Assembly (NCBI RefSeq): GCF_900590755.1
Contig: NZ_UUOC01000035.1
Location: 124,001 to 188,000 of the forward strand
Length of the DNA stretch: 64,000 bases
DNA from: Pseudomonas viridiflava
GTDB taxonomy: Bacteria; Pseudomonadota; Gammaproteobacteria; Pseudomonadales; Pseudomonadaceae
Direction: 5' to 3'
The notes beneath the pieces were generated by a model. It ran no database searches. It was not told the origin of the DNA and was given only the letters and a program-made list of their open reading frames with translations. Positions 7,647-16,477 of the stretch are shown here, piece by piece; position 1 is the stretch's first letter, and every line of letters starts with the position of its first letter. The translations under genes and the position numbers were made by a program.

Positions 7647-8762
7647 CTATTGAATGAAGCGCTCCAATTGCATCTCCTGCAAACGGCTCAAAGTGCGGCG
7701 GAAGGCAAACGACAGATAGCCCTGGGTATACAACTCGGGCATCGGCACTGCGGCCTCGACATATAAAGGCACGCGCCGGTCATAGCATTCGTCCACCAGC
7801 GCGATGAAGCGCCGAACGCCATCGTCATGGGGCGAAAGCTGCGGCAGTTCGCGATCCCCGGCCACCACCTGCTCGACGGCATCTTCAGTGCCACGGGCAA
7901 TTCGTCCCTCACGCTGCGGCGCGCTAAGGGCCGGGACTTCGCTGAGCAGGATCACGGAGAAGCGGTCGCACAGCTCGATGAAGTCCATGGCCGCCAGGGG
8001 TTGTTCACATAACTCTGCGTAGCTGCACCACAAAACTGATTCGCTGTACTGAACGCTGTTGATGCTGCGATGCCCCACCGCAACCGCGCCGCTGGCCACA
8101 GGCTGCTCGCCTTTCAGATGGTCGAAGACGGCGGCCAGCGGGCTGGGTTGCCCCGCCTGGCTGACGAAATAACGTTGGTGCAGCAACCCCGGATGCAAAC
8201 GGTGATCCTCGCCCCCGTCCACCGCAACCACCTGCATGTAGCGCTGGATGGCAGCAATGGCGGGCAGGAATCGTTCACGGTTGTGGCCATGGATGTACAG
8301 TTGATCGGGCGGCTGATTGGAGGTGCAGACCAGCACCACTCCGGCTTCGAACATCGCCTGCAACAGCCCGCCGAGAATCACCGCATCGCCGATGTCGGTG
8401 ACGAACAACTCATCGAAACACATGACCCGCACATCGCGACCCAACTCCTGGGCGACTACCTTCAACGGGTTGGAAGTGCCGATCAGCTCGAACATGCGCT
8501 TATGGACCCAGCGCATGAAGTGATGAAAATGCTGACGCCGGGCCGGCACATTCAGGCTTTCGAAAAAACGATCCATCAGCCAGGTCTTACCCCGCCCCAC
8601 CGGGCCCCACAGGTAGACACCTTGCGCGTTTTTTGGGTCATCGCTCAACGCCTGCCAGCAGGCTTGCAACTGTTGAACGGCCTGCAATTGCGCAGCGTCC
8701 GGCTCAAAACCCAGCTGGTCGATGGCGCGCTCGTAGGCTTGCAAGGGGGACACGGCATTCAT
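7647..8762 (-). CDS. zapE: Cell division ATPase ZapE (AFG1-like)
   Basis: This 371-residue cytosolic AAA-type P-loop ATPase associates with the Z-ring and helps constriction under stress in E. coli. Walker A GPVGRGKTWLMD lies near residue 75, followed by the family segment HFHHFMRWVH and the Walker B/sensor block CFDELFVTDIGDAVILGGLL. The ATG at 8762 gives the family length; the frame stays open further upstream only through a REPIN. Some homologues are called AFG1 in eukaryotes. Monocistronic here. Confidence 0.92.
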   Translation of the reverse strand: MNAVSPLQAYERAIDQLGFEPDAAQLQAVQQLQACWQALSDDPKNAQGVYLWGPVGRGKTWLMDRFFESLNVPARRQHFHHFMRWVHKRMFELIGTSNPLKVVAQELGRDVRVMCFDELFVTDIGDAVILGGLLQAMFEAGVVLVCTSNQPPDQLYIHGHNRERFLPAIAAIQRYMQVVAVDGGEDHRLHPGLLHQRYFVSQAGQPSPLAAVFDHLKGEQPVASGAVAVGHRSINSVQYSESVLWCSYAELCEQPLAAMDFIELCDRFSVILLSEVPALSAPQREGRIARGTEDAVEQVVAGDRELPQLSPHDDGVRRFIALVDECYDRRVPLYVEAAVPMPELYTQGYLSFAFRRTLSRLQEMQLERFIQ

Positions 8763-8833
8763 CAGTACGGCGTCGCTCGTTGGGAATGAGGGGCGCAAGC
8801 ATATATGAGCGAGTGAGATGAATGCGATGTAGA

Positions 8834-8922
8834 TGTGGGAGCGGTGCTTGCCCGCGATAAGGCTAGACGCGGTTGGCCTGATATCTGTGGTGACCTTATC
8901 GCGGGCAAGCACCGCTCCCACA
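8834..8922. repeat. REPIN, family D (GTGCTTGCCCGCGATAAGG type)
   Basis: Near-perfect inverted arms TGTGGGAGCGGTGCTTGCCC and its complement, extended inward by CGCGATAAGG/CCTTATCGCG, around a ~30 bp spacer. It lies between zapE and the SulP gene and is the only complete copy of this family in the window. Confidence 0.9.
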
Positions 8923-9006
8923 GTGCCCGCGCCTACTTTTGGTCGCGACGATGGCTCACATTCAGTAACATCCACTCCTTTTGCTCTTGCTCCCTTCAGG
9001 TACCCC

Positions 9007-10452
9007 ATGAAACCAGCCCGTATACGCGCCGATGTTCTGGCAGGACTCACCACCGCTTTCGCCCTGGTGCCGGAATGCATCGCCTTCGCGCTGGTGGCTC
9101 ACCTTAATCCGCTGATGGGGCTATACGGAGCGTTCATCATTTGCACCCTGACCGCGTTGTTCGGTGGTCGGCCGGGGATGATTTCCGGGGCGGCGGGCTC
9201 GATGGCCGTGGTGATCGTCGCGCTGGTGGTGCAACACGGGGTGCAATACCTGCTGGCAACGGTGCTGTTGGGCGGATTACTGATGATCCTGTTCGGTGCG
9301 CTGCGCCTGGGCAAGCTGGTGCGGATGGTGCCGTATTCGGTGATGCTGGGCTTCGTCAACGGCTTGGCGATTGTGATTGCCATGGCGCAACTGGAGCATT
9401 TCAAGGTCGGTGATGCCTGGTTGTCCGGCAAGCCGCTGTACCTGATGGTCGGGCTGGTGGCGTTGACCATGGCGATTGTCTACCTGTTGCCGCGCCTGAC
9501 CCGTGCGGTGCCGCCAGCGCTGATCGCCATCCTCAGTGTCGGTCTACTGGTTTATCTGCTGGGCCTGCCGACCCACACCCTGGGCGACATGGCGCACATC
9601 GCCGGTGGCCTGCCGACCCTGGCGCTGCCGGACATCCCGTGGAACCTGGACACCCTGCGCATCATCGCCCCATACGCGATCTTGATGGCGCTGGTGGGTT
9701 TGCTGGAAACCCTGCTGACCCTGAACCTCACCGACGAAATCACCGAAAGCCGTGGCAACCCGGACCGTGAATGCATGGCGCTGGGCGTCGCTAACGTGGT
9801 GTCCGGTGCCTGCGGCGGCATGGGCGGCTGCGCGATGATCGGCCAGACCGTGATCAACCTCAGTTCCGGTGGCAGAGGTCGTCTGTCCGGTGTGGTCGCG
9901 GGACTGATGATTCTGCTGTTCGTGCTTTTCCTGTCGCCGCTCATTGAAGAAATCCCGTTGGCAGCCCTGGTTGGTGTGATGTTCGTGGTGGCTCAGCAGA
10001 CTTTCGCCTGGGCCTCGCTGCGGGTGCTGCACAAAGTACCAGTCAACGATTTGCTGGCGATCATTGCGGTAACGGTGGTCACGGTCCTTACCGATCTGGC
10101 CATGGCGGTGATGTTCGGCATCGTGATTGCCGCCCTCAATTTCGCCTGGCAACACGCCCGTGAGTTGTACGCTGATACCCATACCGAAGCCGATGGCAGC
10201 AAGGTCTACACCCTGCACGGCACGCTGTTTTTTGCCTCCACCACACGCTTTCTCAACCAGTTCACCCCGGCCGACGATCCAGCGCATTCAACGCTGGACT
10301 GCCGCCACCTGATTTTCGTCGACTATTCGGCGGTGTCAGCGCTGACCACCTTGCGCGAACGCTACGCAAAAGCGGGCAAGCACTTGCGGGTGGTACACCT
10401 TTCGAGTCGCTGCAAGCAGCTGCTCAAGCGCAACGACGTGCAACACGGTTGA
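9007..10452 (+). CDS. SulP-family anion transporter with C-terminal STAS-like domain
   Basis: This 481-residue inner-membrane anion transporter belongs to the SLC26/SulP family; bacterial members move sulfate, bicarbonate or dicarboxylates. Residues 1-380 contain about 10-14 hydrophobic segments, starting with the SulP opening DVLAGLTTAFALVPECIAFA (the usual V-P-Q/E-x-I/M-A motif). The tail from about residue 390 is soluble and ends in a shortened STAS-like domain (LIFVDYSAVSALTTL). ATG at 9007 was chosen because it directly precedes the conserved opening. No carbonic anhydrase or sulfate gene adjoins it, so substrate is open. Confidence 0.88.
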   Translation: MKPARIRADVLAGLTTAFALVPECIAFALVAHLNPLMGLYGAFIICTLTALFGGRPGMISGAAGSMAVVIVALVVQHGVQYLLATVLLGGLLMILFGALRLGKLVRMVPYSVMLGFVNGLAIVIAMAQLEHFKVGDAWLSGKPLYLMVGLVALTMAIVYLLPRLTRAVPPALIAILSVGLLVYLLGLPTHTLGDMAHIAGGLPTLALPDIPWNLDTLRIIAPYAILMALVGLLETLLTLNLTDEITESRGNPDRECMALGVANVVSGACGGMGGCAMIGQTVINLSSGGRGRLSGVVAGLMILLFVLFLSPLIEEIPLAALVGVMFVVAQQTFAWASLRVLHKVPVNDLLAIIAVTVVTVLTDLAMAVMFGIVIAALNFAWQHARELYADTHTEADGSKVYTLHGTLFFASTTRFLNQFTPADDPAHSTLDCRHLIFVDYSAVSALTTLRERYAKAGKHLRVVHLSSRCKQLLKRNDVQHG

Positions 10453-10464
10453 TTTGATCAGCGT

Positions 10465-10505
10465 CTGGCAAATTGCCACATAACAGCGCTTTGGCTGTTT
10501 GCCAG
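10465..10505. other. Inverted repeat after the SulP gene
   Basis: CTGGCAAA and TTTGCCAG pair across a 25-nt loop, 13 bp after the SulP stop codon. There is no following T-run; it may act as an mRNA-stabilising 3' hairpin. The rest of the gap to 10620 contains a decayed REP half (GCGAGCTTGTTCGCGGG) and nothing else recognisable. Confidence 0.35.
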
Positions 10506-10620
10506 TGCTCCAAAGCGAGCTTGTTCGCGGGCTTGCTCCTCACGCAGCACACATTCCAAAAAAATCCACAGAACGCCAAGAGCCTTTAAAAACAGGCTCT
10601 ACAGCCTTGACCAATGGTAA

Positions 10621-10644
10621 ATACCTGACCTATCGATCAGGTAT
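10621..10644. promoter_or_regulatory. Palindrome upstream of the chemoreceptor gene
   Basis: ATACCTGA and TCAGGTAT form a perfect 8-bp inverted repeat with an 8-nt centre, 72 bp before the chemoreceptor start codon. Position and symmetry suit an operator for a dimeric regulator. Which regulator is unknown. Confidence 0.4.
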
Positions 10645-10716
10645 GGCGCAGTTATTGCTCTGCAGCCGTATCCCTTAACCGTGGTTGCGTGCGCGCAGTT
10701 TTCCGTGGAGTTTCAC

Positions 10717-12612
10717 ATGTCCGTCTGGCGAAAAAGTATTCAATGGCAACTCACCCTGAGTATGGGTGCGGCGCTGCTGATCAGCAGTCTGATCGTCATC
10801 GCAATCTATGCGTTTGCGCTGAACAAATTGACTGATCGTTATCTGCTGCAACAAGCCATGCCCGCCAGCGTCGAGGCGATCCGCAATGATCTGGAGCGCC
10901 TGCTCGCCGCGCCGCTCACCGCTGCCAGCGATATTGCCGACAACACTTTGGTCGCCGAGTGGCTCGCGGGTGGAGAAGAGGCCGCGCAACAACCGGCTTT
11001 TATCCGCTATCTGGCGAAGATCAAGCAGCAACACAATGCACTGACCACCTTCATCGTCGCCAAAGACAGTGGGCATTACTTCACCAACAAAGGCGTGGAT
11101 CGCACCCTGCAACGGGGCGCGGCGGAAAACGCCTGGTTCTATGGGTTTCTCGACAGCGGCAAACAACGCTCGCTGGAAATCGACATCGATAACAGCACCA
11201 AAGTCCCTACGCTATTCATCAATCAGCGTATCGAAAACAACGGCGCGGTGGTCGGTGTGGCGGGCCTGGGTTTCAGCATGACTGCGTTATCGCAGATGGT
11301 TCGTGACTTTCATTTCGGCGAGCGGGGCCAGGTGTATCTGGTCAGCGCCGACGGCAAGATCAAGGTCCATCCCAACGCCGATCTCAACGACCGACAAAGC
11401 CTTGAGCAGCAAGTAGGCAACGACGTCGCCAAAGCGTTGTTGAGCCCAGGCAGCGCGGCGGGTACTGCGTTGCAATTCCAGCGCGGCGGCGAAGATTACG
11501 TGGCGGTGTCCGAGCCCGTGCAATCTCTGGGCTGGACGCTGGTCAGTGAAGTGCCGTTGGCTGAAGTCTATGGCCCGGCCAAAGACGCCCTGACCCTGAT
11601 TTCTGCCATCAGCCTGGCCGTGGTGCTGTTTTTCCTGGGTTTTGTGGTGTGGATTGCCCGGGGCGGCGGCGGCGAAGGCGATCTGACTCACAGGCTCGAC
11701 GATCATCGGGAGAACGAACTGGGCGACCTGGCCCGCGGCTTCAACCGCTTCATCGAGAGCCTGCGATTGTTGATCGGCGACGCCCTGCTGACCAGCGAGC
11801 AACTGCGCCATAGCGTAGTGGATGTGGCACGAGTGGTAGACAGCACGTCCAGCCGCGCCCTGCAGCAACAACAGATGACCGACATGGTTGCCACCGCCGT
11901 GCATGAGATGGGGCTGACCGTCCAGGAAATCGCCCGCAACGCCGGCGCAGCCGCCGATGTATCGCGCAACACTTACAAAGAAGCGGTGTCAGCCAAACAG
12001 GTGGTGGGCCAGTCGATCGAGCACATTCAGGGCATGTCCGACAGCGTGGGCAGCGCGGCGAGCGCCGTGGAAAACCTGGCGACGCAGATCTCCACTATTG
12101 ACCAGGTGTTGTCGGTGATTCGCAGCATTTCCGAACAGACCAATCTGCTGGCCTTGAACGCCGCCATCGAAGCGGCGCGGGCCGGTGAGATGGGGCGCGG
12201 CTTTGCAGTGGTGGCCGATGAGGTGCGGACTCTGGCGGGTCGCACCCAGAGCGCGACCACGGAAATCCAGCAAATGATGGGCGAACTCAAAAATGGCGCC
12301 GATCAAGCCGTGACCTCCATGCGCAGCGGCCAGTCAGCCACCGGTACCGGCGTCGAAGCCAGCCAGCGCACCGGCAGCTCACTGGACGCCATTGCCGGGC
12401 ACGTCGAAGAACTCACCGACCGTAATCAGCAGGTGGCAGCCGCCACGGAGCAACAGAGCAGCGTGACGGAAGAAATCAACCGCAACGTCCAGGGCATTGC
12501 CGACCTGGCGCAATCCACGGTCCGGGATGTACAGAACTGCCGTGAGGACTGCCTGCAACTGTCGGAAAAAGCCGAACACCTGGCGTTGCAGATGGCGCGC
12601 TTCAAGCTCTAG
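10717..12612 (+). CDS. Methyl-accepting chemotaxis protein with shortened HAMP region
   Basis: This inner-membrane chemoreceptor of 631 residues senses ligands in the periplasm and signals to CheA/CheW. A first membrane helix spans residues 15-38, followed by a large dCache-like periplasmic domain to about 285, a second membrane helix about 290-312, and the cytoplasmic signalling rod. The hairpin tip is canonical (EQTNLLALNAAIEAARAGE, then GRGFAVVADEVRTLA). GTGGAG precedes the ATG at 10717. The oddity is at residues 311-325: the second membrane helix runs through WIARGGGGEGDLTHRL straight into the second HAMP helix. Typical receptors have 20-25 more residues here, including the first HAMP helix and its conserved proline. 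The deletion is in frame. Ligand unknown. Confidence 0.93.
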   Translation: MSVWRKSIQWQLTLSMGAALLISSLIVIAIYAFALNKLTDRYLLQQAMPASVEAIRNDLERLLAAPLTAASDIADNTLVAEWLAGGEEAAQQPAFIRYLAKIKQQHNALTTFIVAKDSGHYFTNKGVDRTLQRGAAENAWFYGFLDSGKQRSLEIDIDNSTKVPTLFINQRIENNGAVVGVAGLGFSMTALSQMVRDFHFGERGQVYLVSADGKIKVHPNADLNDRQSLEQQVGNDVAKALLSPGSAAGTALQFQRGGEDYVAVSEPVQSLGWTLVSEVPLAEVYGPAKDALTLISAISLAVVLFFLGFVVWIARGGGGEGDLTHRLDDHRENELGDLARGFNRFIESLRLLIGDALLTSEQLRHSVVDVARVVDSTSSRALQQQQMTDMVATAVHEMGLTVQEIARNAGAAADVSRNTYKEAVSAKQVVGQSIEHIQGMSDSVGSAASAVENLATQISTIDQVLSVIRSISEQTNLLALNAAIEAARAGEMGRGFAVVADEVRTLAGRTQSATTEIQQMMGELKNGADQAVTSMRSGQSATGTGVEASQRTGSSLDAIAGHVEELTDRNQQVAAATEQQSSVTEEINRNVQGIADLAQSTVRDVQNCREDCLQLSEKAEHLALQMARFKL

Positions 12613-12677
12613 CCATGACATCCGGGTGCAGCGCATGATCCGCCCCACCGGGTGCCTGCTGGTTTATCCTTACTGGC

Positions 12678-12700
12678 AAACGTTTTGTGACAAAACGTTT
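12678..12700. promoter_or_regulatory. 23-bp perfect palindrome upstream of ampC
   Basis: Arms AAACGTTTTG and CAAAACGTTT flank TGA with no mismatch. The palindrome ends one base before a good -35 hexamer for ampC, where an activator or a repressor could bind. It lacks the sequence of known AmpR sites and no ampR gene is next door. No T-run follows, so it is not a terminator. Confidence 0.6.
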
Positions 12701-12701
12701 A

Positions 12702-12731
12702 TTGAGAGTGAACAGTCTGAGGGAATATTTT
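12702..12731 (+). promoter_or_regulatory. Predicted sigma-70 promoter of ampC
   Basis: TTGAGA at 12702-12707 and TATTTT at 12726-12731 are separated by 18 bp. Transcription would start about 25 bp before the ampC start codon, which carries AAGGA as ribosome binding site. Confidence 0.45.
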
Positions 12732-12762
12732 CCGCGCTCTGAATGGAACTCAAGGAACTCCC

Positions 12763-13908
12763 ATGCTGAAGATTTCACGCCTGCTGCTCATACCCTGCAG
12801 CGTCTCATTGCTCCTCGCCACGGCCGCCCAGGCCACACCCGAGATGGAGGCCAAAGTCCGCGCCGCCGCCGAACAGGTGATGCAGCAACACAAGATTCCC
12901 GGCATGGCAATCGCTGTCACAGCCAACGGCCATCAATCCTTCTACAACTTCGGCATCACCTCCAGGGACACGCTGCAACAGGTCAGCAGCGACACCCTGT
13001 TCGAGGTCGGTTCAATCAGTAAAACGTTCACGGCAACGCTGGCGACCTACGCTCAAGCAAATGGCCAGTTATCGCTCAGCGATCATCCGGGCAAGTTCTT
13101 GCCACAACTCAAAGGCACTGCGTTCGACAAGGTTACGCTGCTGAATCTGGCTACCCACACCGCGGGCGGTTTCCCTCTTCAGGTGCCCGATGAAGTGCAG
13201 ACCAACGAACAGTTGCTGACTTACCTGAAAAACTGGCAGCCAGAATATGCGCCCGGTGGTGGCCGGACTTACGCCAACCCGAGTATCGGCATGCTGGGCA
13301 TGATCACGGCCAAAGCCATGAACAAGCCCTTCGTTGAGGCGATGGAGCAGCAGCTATATCCGAAGCTCGGGTTGACCAACAGTTACTTGAATGTACCGGC
13401 CGATAAACTGCCATTGTATGCCCAGGGGTATGACCGGCAGGATGTGCCGGTCCGGTTGGTCAGTGGTGCGCTGGGCGACGAAGCCTATGGCATGAGAACC
13501 AGCAGCAAGGACCTGATTCACTTTGTAGAAGCCAACATCGATCCAGACAAACTCGAAAAAAACCTGGCTCAGGCTGTTACGGAGACACAGGTGGGTTACT
13601 TCACATCAGGCGCCATCACTCAGGACCTGATCTGGGAGCAATACGCTTACCCCGCGAAACTGGAGACGCTGCTGGAGGGTAATTCAGCGAAAATGGCTTA
13701 TGAAACCCAGCCCGCGCAAGCGATTACTCCACCCTTGGCTCCTCAGCAAAACACCTGGATCAACAAGACCGGCTCAACCAAGGGGTATGGGGGGTACCTG
13801 GCGTTCATCCCGCAGAAGAAACTCGGCATCGTGATCCTGGCCAACAAGAATTACCCGAATGAAGCCCGGGTGAAGTTGGCGTATCAGATACTCAGCCACC
13901 TGGATTGA
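12763..13908 (+). CDS. ampC: Class C beta-lactamase (AmpC)
   Basis: This periplasmic serine beta-lactamase hydrolyses cephalosporins and penicillins. The 381-residue precursor has a signal peptide ending after AQA at about residue 24. All class C motifs are visible: S84-I-S-K87 (nucleophile and general base), Y170-A-N172, and K335-T-G. Overall length matches AmpC enzymes. Unlike the usual ampR-ampC pair there is no divergent LysR gene; the gene stands alone behind a 23-bp palindrome and its own promoter. An esterase of the beta-lactamase fold is unlikely given the exact KTG and YAN motifs. Confidence 0.93.
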   Translation: MLKISRLLLIPCSVSLLLATAAQATPEMEAKVRAAAEQVMQQHKIPGMAIAVTANGHQSFYNFGITSRDTLQQVSSDTLFEVGSISKTFTATLATYAQANGQLSLSDHPGKFLPQLKGTAFDKVTLLNLATHTAGGFPLQVPDEVQTNEQLLTYLKNWQPEYAPGGGRTYANPSIGMLGMITAKAMNKPFVEAMEQQLYPKLGLTNSYLNVPADKLPLYAQGYDRQDVPVRLVSGALGDEAYGMRTSSKDLIHFVEANIDPDKLEKNLAQAVTETQVGYFTSGAITQDLIWEQYAYPAKLETLLEGNSAKMAYETQPAQAITPPLAPQQNTWINKTGSTKGYGGYLAFIPQKKLGIVILANKNYPNEARVKLAYQILSHLD

Positions 13909-13919
13909 ACCGCGCAATT

Positions 13920-14010
13920 CTGTAGGAGTGAGCTTGCTCGCGATCGGGTCTGCTATTCGATGAATATACCGTCTGACTTGACGCTATCGCGGGCAAGCTC
14001 ACTCCTACAG
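13920..14010. repeat. REPIN, family B (GAGCTTGCTCGCGA type)
   Basis: Inverted arms CTGTAGGAGTGAGCTTGCTC and GCAAGCTCACTCCTACAG around a ~40 bp spacer, starting 12 bp after the ampC stop. Confidence 0.9.
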
Positions 14011-14060
14011 ATCTGGCAGTTTTCAGCCAGGTGTTACTTCGGCTTGCCTGATACGCCGCC

Positions 14061-14088
14061 GTTCGCAGCCTTCGGCAGCTCCTGCAGG
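14061..14088. repeat. Solitary family A REP half
   Basis: Only one arm is present (TTCGCAGCCTTCGGCAGCTC followed by CTGCAGG). No partner occurs within 100 bp, so this is a broken REPIN or a true singlet. Between it and the Fur box nothing else is recognisable. Confidence 0.7.
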
Positions 14089-14170
14089 TCCGCATCATTC
14101 ACCGCAACTGAACCCCGCCTGAACAAGATTTCAAATCCTATCCAAAGCAAAAAAACAACTATACGCATTC

Positions 14171-14189
14171 AATAATGAGTATCATTATG
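14171..14189 (+). promoter_or_regulatory. Fur box controlling the efe operon
   Basis: AATAATGAGTATCATTATG matches the 19-bp Fur consensus at 15 of 19 positions, with the two half sites AATAATGA and TCATTAT intact. It lies 77 bp before efeU, so ferric uptake regulator repression in iron-replete cells is expected. Confidence 0.8.
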
Positions 14190-14265
14190 TTACGCATTGT
14201 TTCGGATGCTCTCGCTTTTCCCCGCTCCGGAGCAGATCAGTCTATCGATTTAACCCTGGTGAAAC

Positions 14266-15117
14266 ATGCTCGTTCCTTTTTTGATCATGCTGCGCGAAGG
14301 GATTGAAGCCGCGCTTATCGTTGGCATCATCGCCAGTTACTTGAAGCAGACCGGTCGCGGCGAGTGGATGCCTGCCGTGTGGATCGGGGTCTTCCTCGCC
14401 ATAGCTCTTTCGCTGTTCGTCGGCGGTGGCCTGGAACTGGTCAGCGCTGAATTCCCCCAGAAGCAACAGGAATTATTTGAAGGCATCGTCGGCCTGGTCG
14501 CCGTGGTGATCCTCAGCTCAATGGTGTTCTGGATGCGCAAGGTCGCTCGCTCCATCAAGCACGCCTTGCATGAATCCCTGGACGCCGCCCTCGCCGGTTC
14601 GAAAAACCAGACCTACGCGCTGATCGCCATGGTGTTCTTCGCTGTGGCCCGCGAAGGACTGGAAACCGTGTTCTTCCTCCTCGCCGTTTTCCAGCAGAGC
14701 GAAGGTGCCAGCGCACCGTTGGGCGCCCTGCTCGGCCTGATCCTCGCGGTCGCCGTGGGCGTGGCCATTTACAGCGGCAGCATGCGCCTGAATCTGAGCC
14801 TGTTCTTCCGCTGGACCGGGCTGTTCATTCTGGTGGTCGCCGCCGGGATTCTGGCCAACTCGGTACAGGCACTGCATGAAGCCGGGCTCTGGAATCACCT
14901 GCAAGGCGTGGTCTTCGACATCAGCGCCACCCTGCCAATGGACGGGCCGACCGGCGCGGTACTGGCCGGCATGTTTGGTTATCAGGATGCGCCGACCGTG
15001 AGCACGCTGAGCGCTTACCTGATTTATCTGGTGGCGGCACTGGCCTTGTTCTTCACGCCCCACGCCGGTCAACCCGCACGACCGGCGCCGCACCCATCTT
15101 CAGCTACGAACGAATAA
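14266..15117 (+). CDS. efeU: EfeU ferrous/ferric iron permease (FTR1 family)
   Basis: This is the inner-membrane iron channel of the EfeUOB low-pH iron-uptake system. The 283-residue protein has seven predicted helices and two REGLE-type iron-binding motifs: R10-E-G-I-E14 in helix 1 and R129-E-G-L-E133 in helix 4. It is the first gene of the operon, behind a Fur box. efeO follows 8 bp after the stop codon, and the tail from residue 262 is a hydrophilic Pro-rich extension. Confidence 0.94.
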   Translation: MLVPFLIMLREGIEAALIVGIIASYLKQTGRGEWMPAVWIGVFLAIALSLFVGGGLELVSAEFPQKQQELFEGIVGLVAVVILSSMVFWMRKVARSIKHALHESLDAALAGSKNQTYALIAMVFFAVAREGLETVFFLLAVFQQSEGASAPLGALLGLILAVAVGVAIYSGSMRLNLSLFFRWTGLFILVVAAGILANSVQALHEAGLWNHLQGVVFDISATLPMDGPTGAVLAGMFGYQDAPTVSTLSAYLIYLVAALALFFTPHAGQPARPAPHPSSATNE

Positions 15118-15125
15118 GGGCAACC

Positions 15126-16334
15126 ATGTCGAATCGTCCCAGCGGGCTTTCAGAGAAAGCCAAGCCGCCCCGCGCCTTGCAATTGGCAGTCGCAGGCTCC
15201 GTGGTGCTCATGATCGCGGCGGGCGGGCTGTTTTATTACGCCTCCCAGACCGCCATGAAAAAACGCGCCGCCAACAACAGCGCCGAAACCGTGGTTACCA
15301 TCCATGCCCACGCCTGCGAACCCAACGCCATCACGGTCCCGGCCGGCAAGAACGCCTTCCGCATCGTCAACCGCTCCGAGCGGGCCGTTGAATGGGAAAT
15401 CCTCGACGGCGTGCTAGTGGTCGAAGAGCGGGAAAACATTGCGCCAGGCCTCAGCCAGGTGATCAACGCCAACCTGCAGCCCGGCGACTACGCCATTACC
15501 TGTGGCCTGCTGAGCAACCCGCGCGGCACGCTGCATGTAACGCCGACGGCTGAGTCTGAAGCCAACGCCAAGGCGCGTCCGTCGATGGTGGCGTTCATCG
15601 GGCCGCTGTCGGAATATCGGGTCTACCTGAGCCTGCAAGGTTCGGCGCTGATCAAGGCCGTGACCGCGCTGCAGCAGGCTATCGAAGCTGGCGATTTGAG
15701 CGCGGCCCAGGCTGCTTACATTCCCGCTCGCGCCGCGTATCAGCGTATTGCCCCGGCGGCGCAGCGTCTGGCTGAGCTGGACAACGCCATCAACGCACGC
15801 GCCGACTATTACGAAAAGCGCGAGCAGGATGCGGCCTTCAGTGGTTTCCATCGCATCGAGTACGCGCTGTTCGATCAGCACAGCGTCGAAGGGCTGAACC
15901 CGGTTGCCCAACGTTTGCAGACTGACGTCACCACCCTCAAACAACAGTTGCTGGCGCAGAACATGGCCCCCGAGCAACTGGCCGCCATCGTTGTGCGCAA
16001 CATGCGCAGCCTCGCGGACATCCGCAGCAATGGCGAAGAAGAACGCTACAGCCACAGCGACCTGAACGGTTTCGCCGCCAACCTGGAAGGCACCCGCAAA
16101 GTCATCGACCTGCTGCGCCCGCTGCTGAGCAAAAGCAACGGCCCGTTGCTGGAAAAAATCGATGCCGCCAGCGCGGCGCTGGACACCGAACTCAATGGCC
16201 TGAACACCGACAGCGGCTACCGCCCTTACGACCAGGTCAGCGCCGAACAACGCAAGTTGATCGCCGGTAAAGCCAAGGCGCTGGCGGATGCGCTGGACGG
16301 GATTGATGCGGCACTGGGTTTGTCGGGGCTGTGA
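15126..16334 (+). CDS. efeO: EfeO periplasmic iron-binding protein (cupredoxin + imelysin domains)
   Basis: This is the periplasmic component that delivers iron to EfeU. The 402-residue protein has an N-terminal hydrophobic segment (residues 18-38) that serves as signal anchor or signal peptide, a cupredoxin-like domain at about 50-140 (candidate metal-binding C64 and C126), and a C-terminal M75/imelysin domain with H242-R-I-E245, the HxxE metal motif. AAGGG precedes the ATG. A REPIN separates it from efeB, unusual inside an operon. Confidence 0.92.
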   Translation: MSNRPSGLSEKAKPPRALQLAVAGSVVLMIAAGGLFYYASQTAMKKRAANNSAETVVTIHAHACEPNAITVPAGKNAFRIVNRSERAVEWEILDGVLVVEERENIAPGLSQVINANLQPGDYAITCGLLSNPRGTLHVTPTAESEANAKARPSMVAFIGPLSEYRVYLSLQGSALIKAVTALQQAIEAGDLSAAQAAYIPARAAYQRIAPAAQRLAELDNAINARADYYEKREQDAAFSGFHRIEYALFDQHSVEGLNPVAQRLQTDVTTLKQQLLAQNMAPEQLAAIVVRNMRSLADIRSNGEEERYSHSDLNGFAANLEGTRKVIDLLRPLLSKSNGPLLEKIDAASAALDTELNGLNTDSGYRPYDQVSAEQRKLIAGKAKALADALDGIDAALGLSGL

Positions 16335-16349
16335 TTTGAAATGTGTTCC

Positions 16350-16425
16350 CTGTAGGAGCTGCCGAAGGCTGCGAAGCTTTTACTCCTGATACGACGCCAT
16401 TCGCAGCCTTCGGCAGCTCCTACAG
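16350..16425. repeat. REPIN, family A, inside the efe operon
   Basis: Arms CTGTAGGAGCTGCCGAAGG and CCTTCGGCAGCTCCTACAG between efeO and efeB. Such a hairpin can protect upstream mRNA and lower downstream expression within a polycistron. Confidence 0.92.
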
Positions 16426-16477
16426 GTCCCAAATCCTGTGTTTGCAAACAACTGATTTTGAGTAAAGACCCATTACC

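Noticed and set aside
12678..12700. Rho-independent terminator between the chemoreceptor and ampC
   Set aside because: The stem is A/T-rich and no T-run follows; its place just before a -35 hexamer fits an operator better.
13920..14088. CRISPR-like or tRNA-like interpretation of the REP clusters
   Set aside because: The arms are inverted, not direct repeats with unique spacers, and do not fold as tRNA; they match the REPIN layout seen elsewhere in the window.
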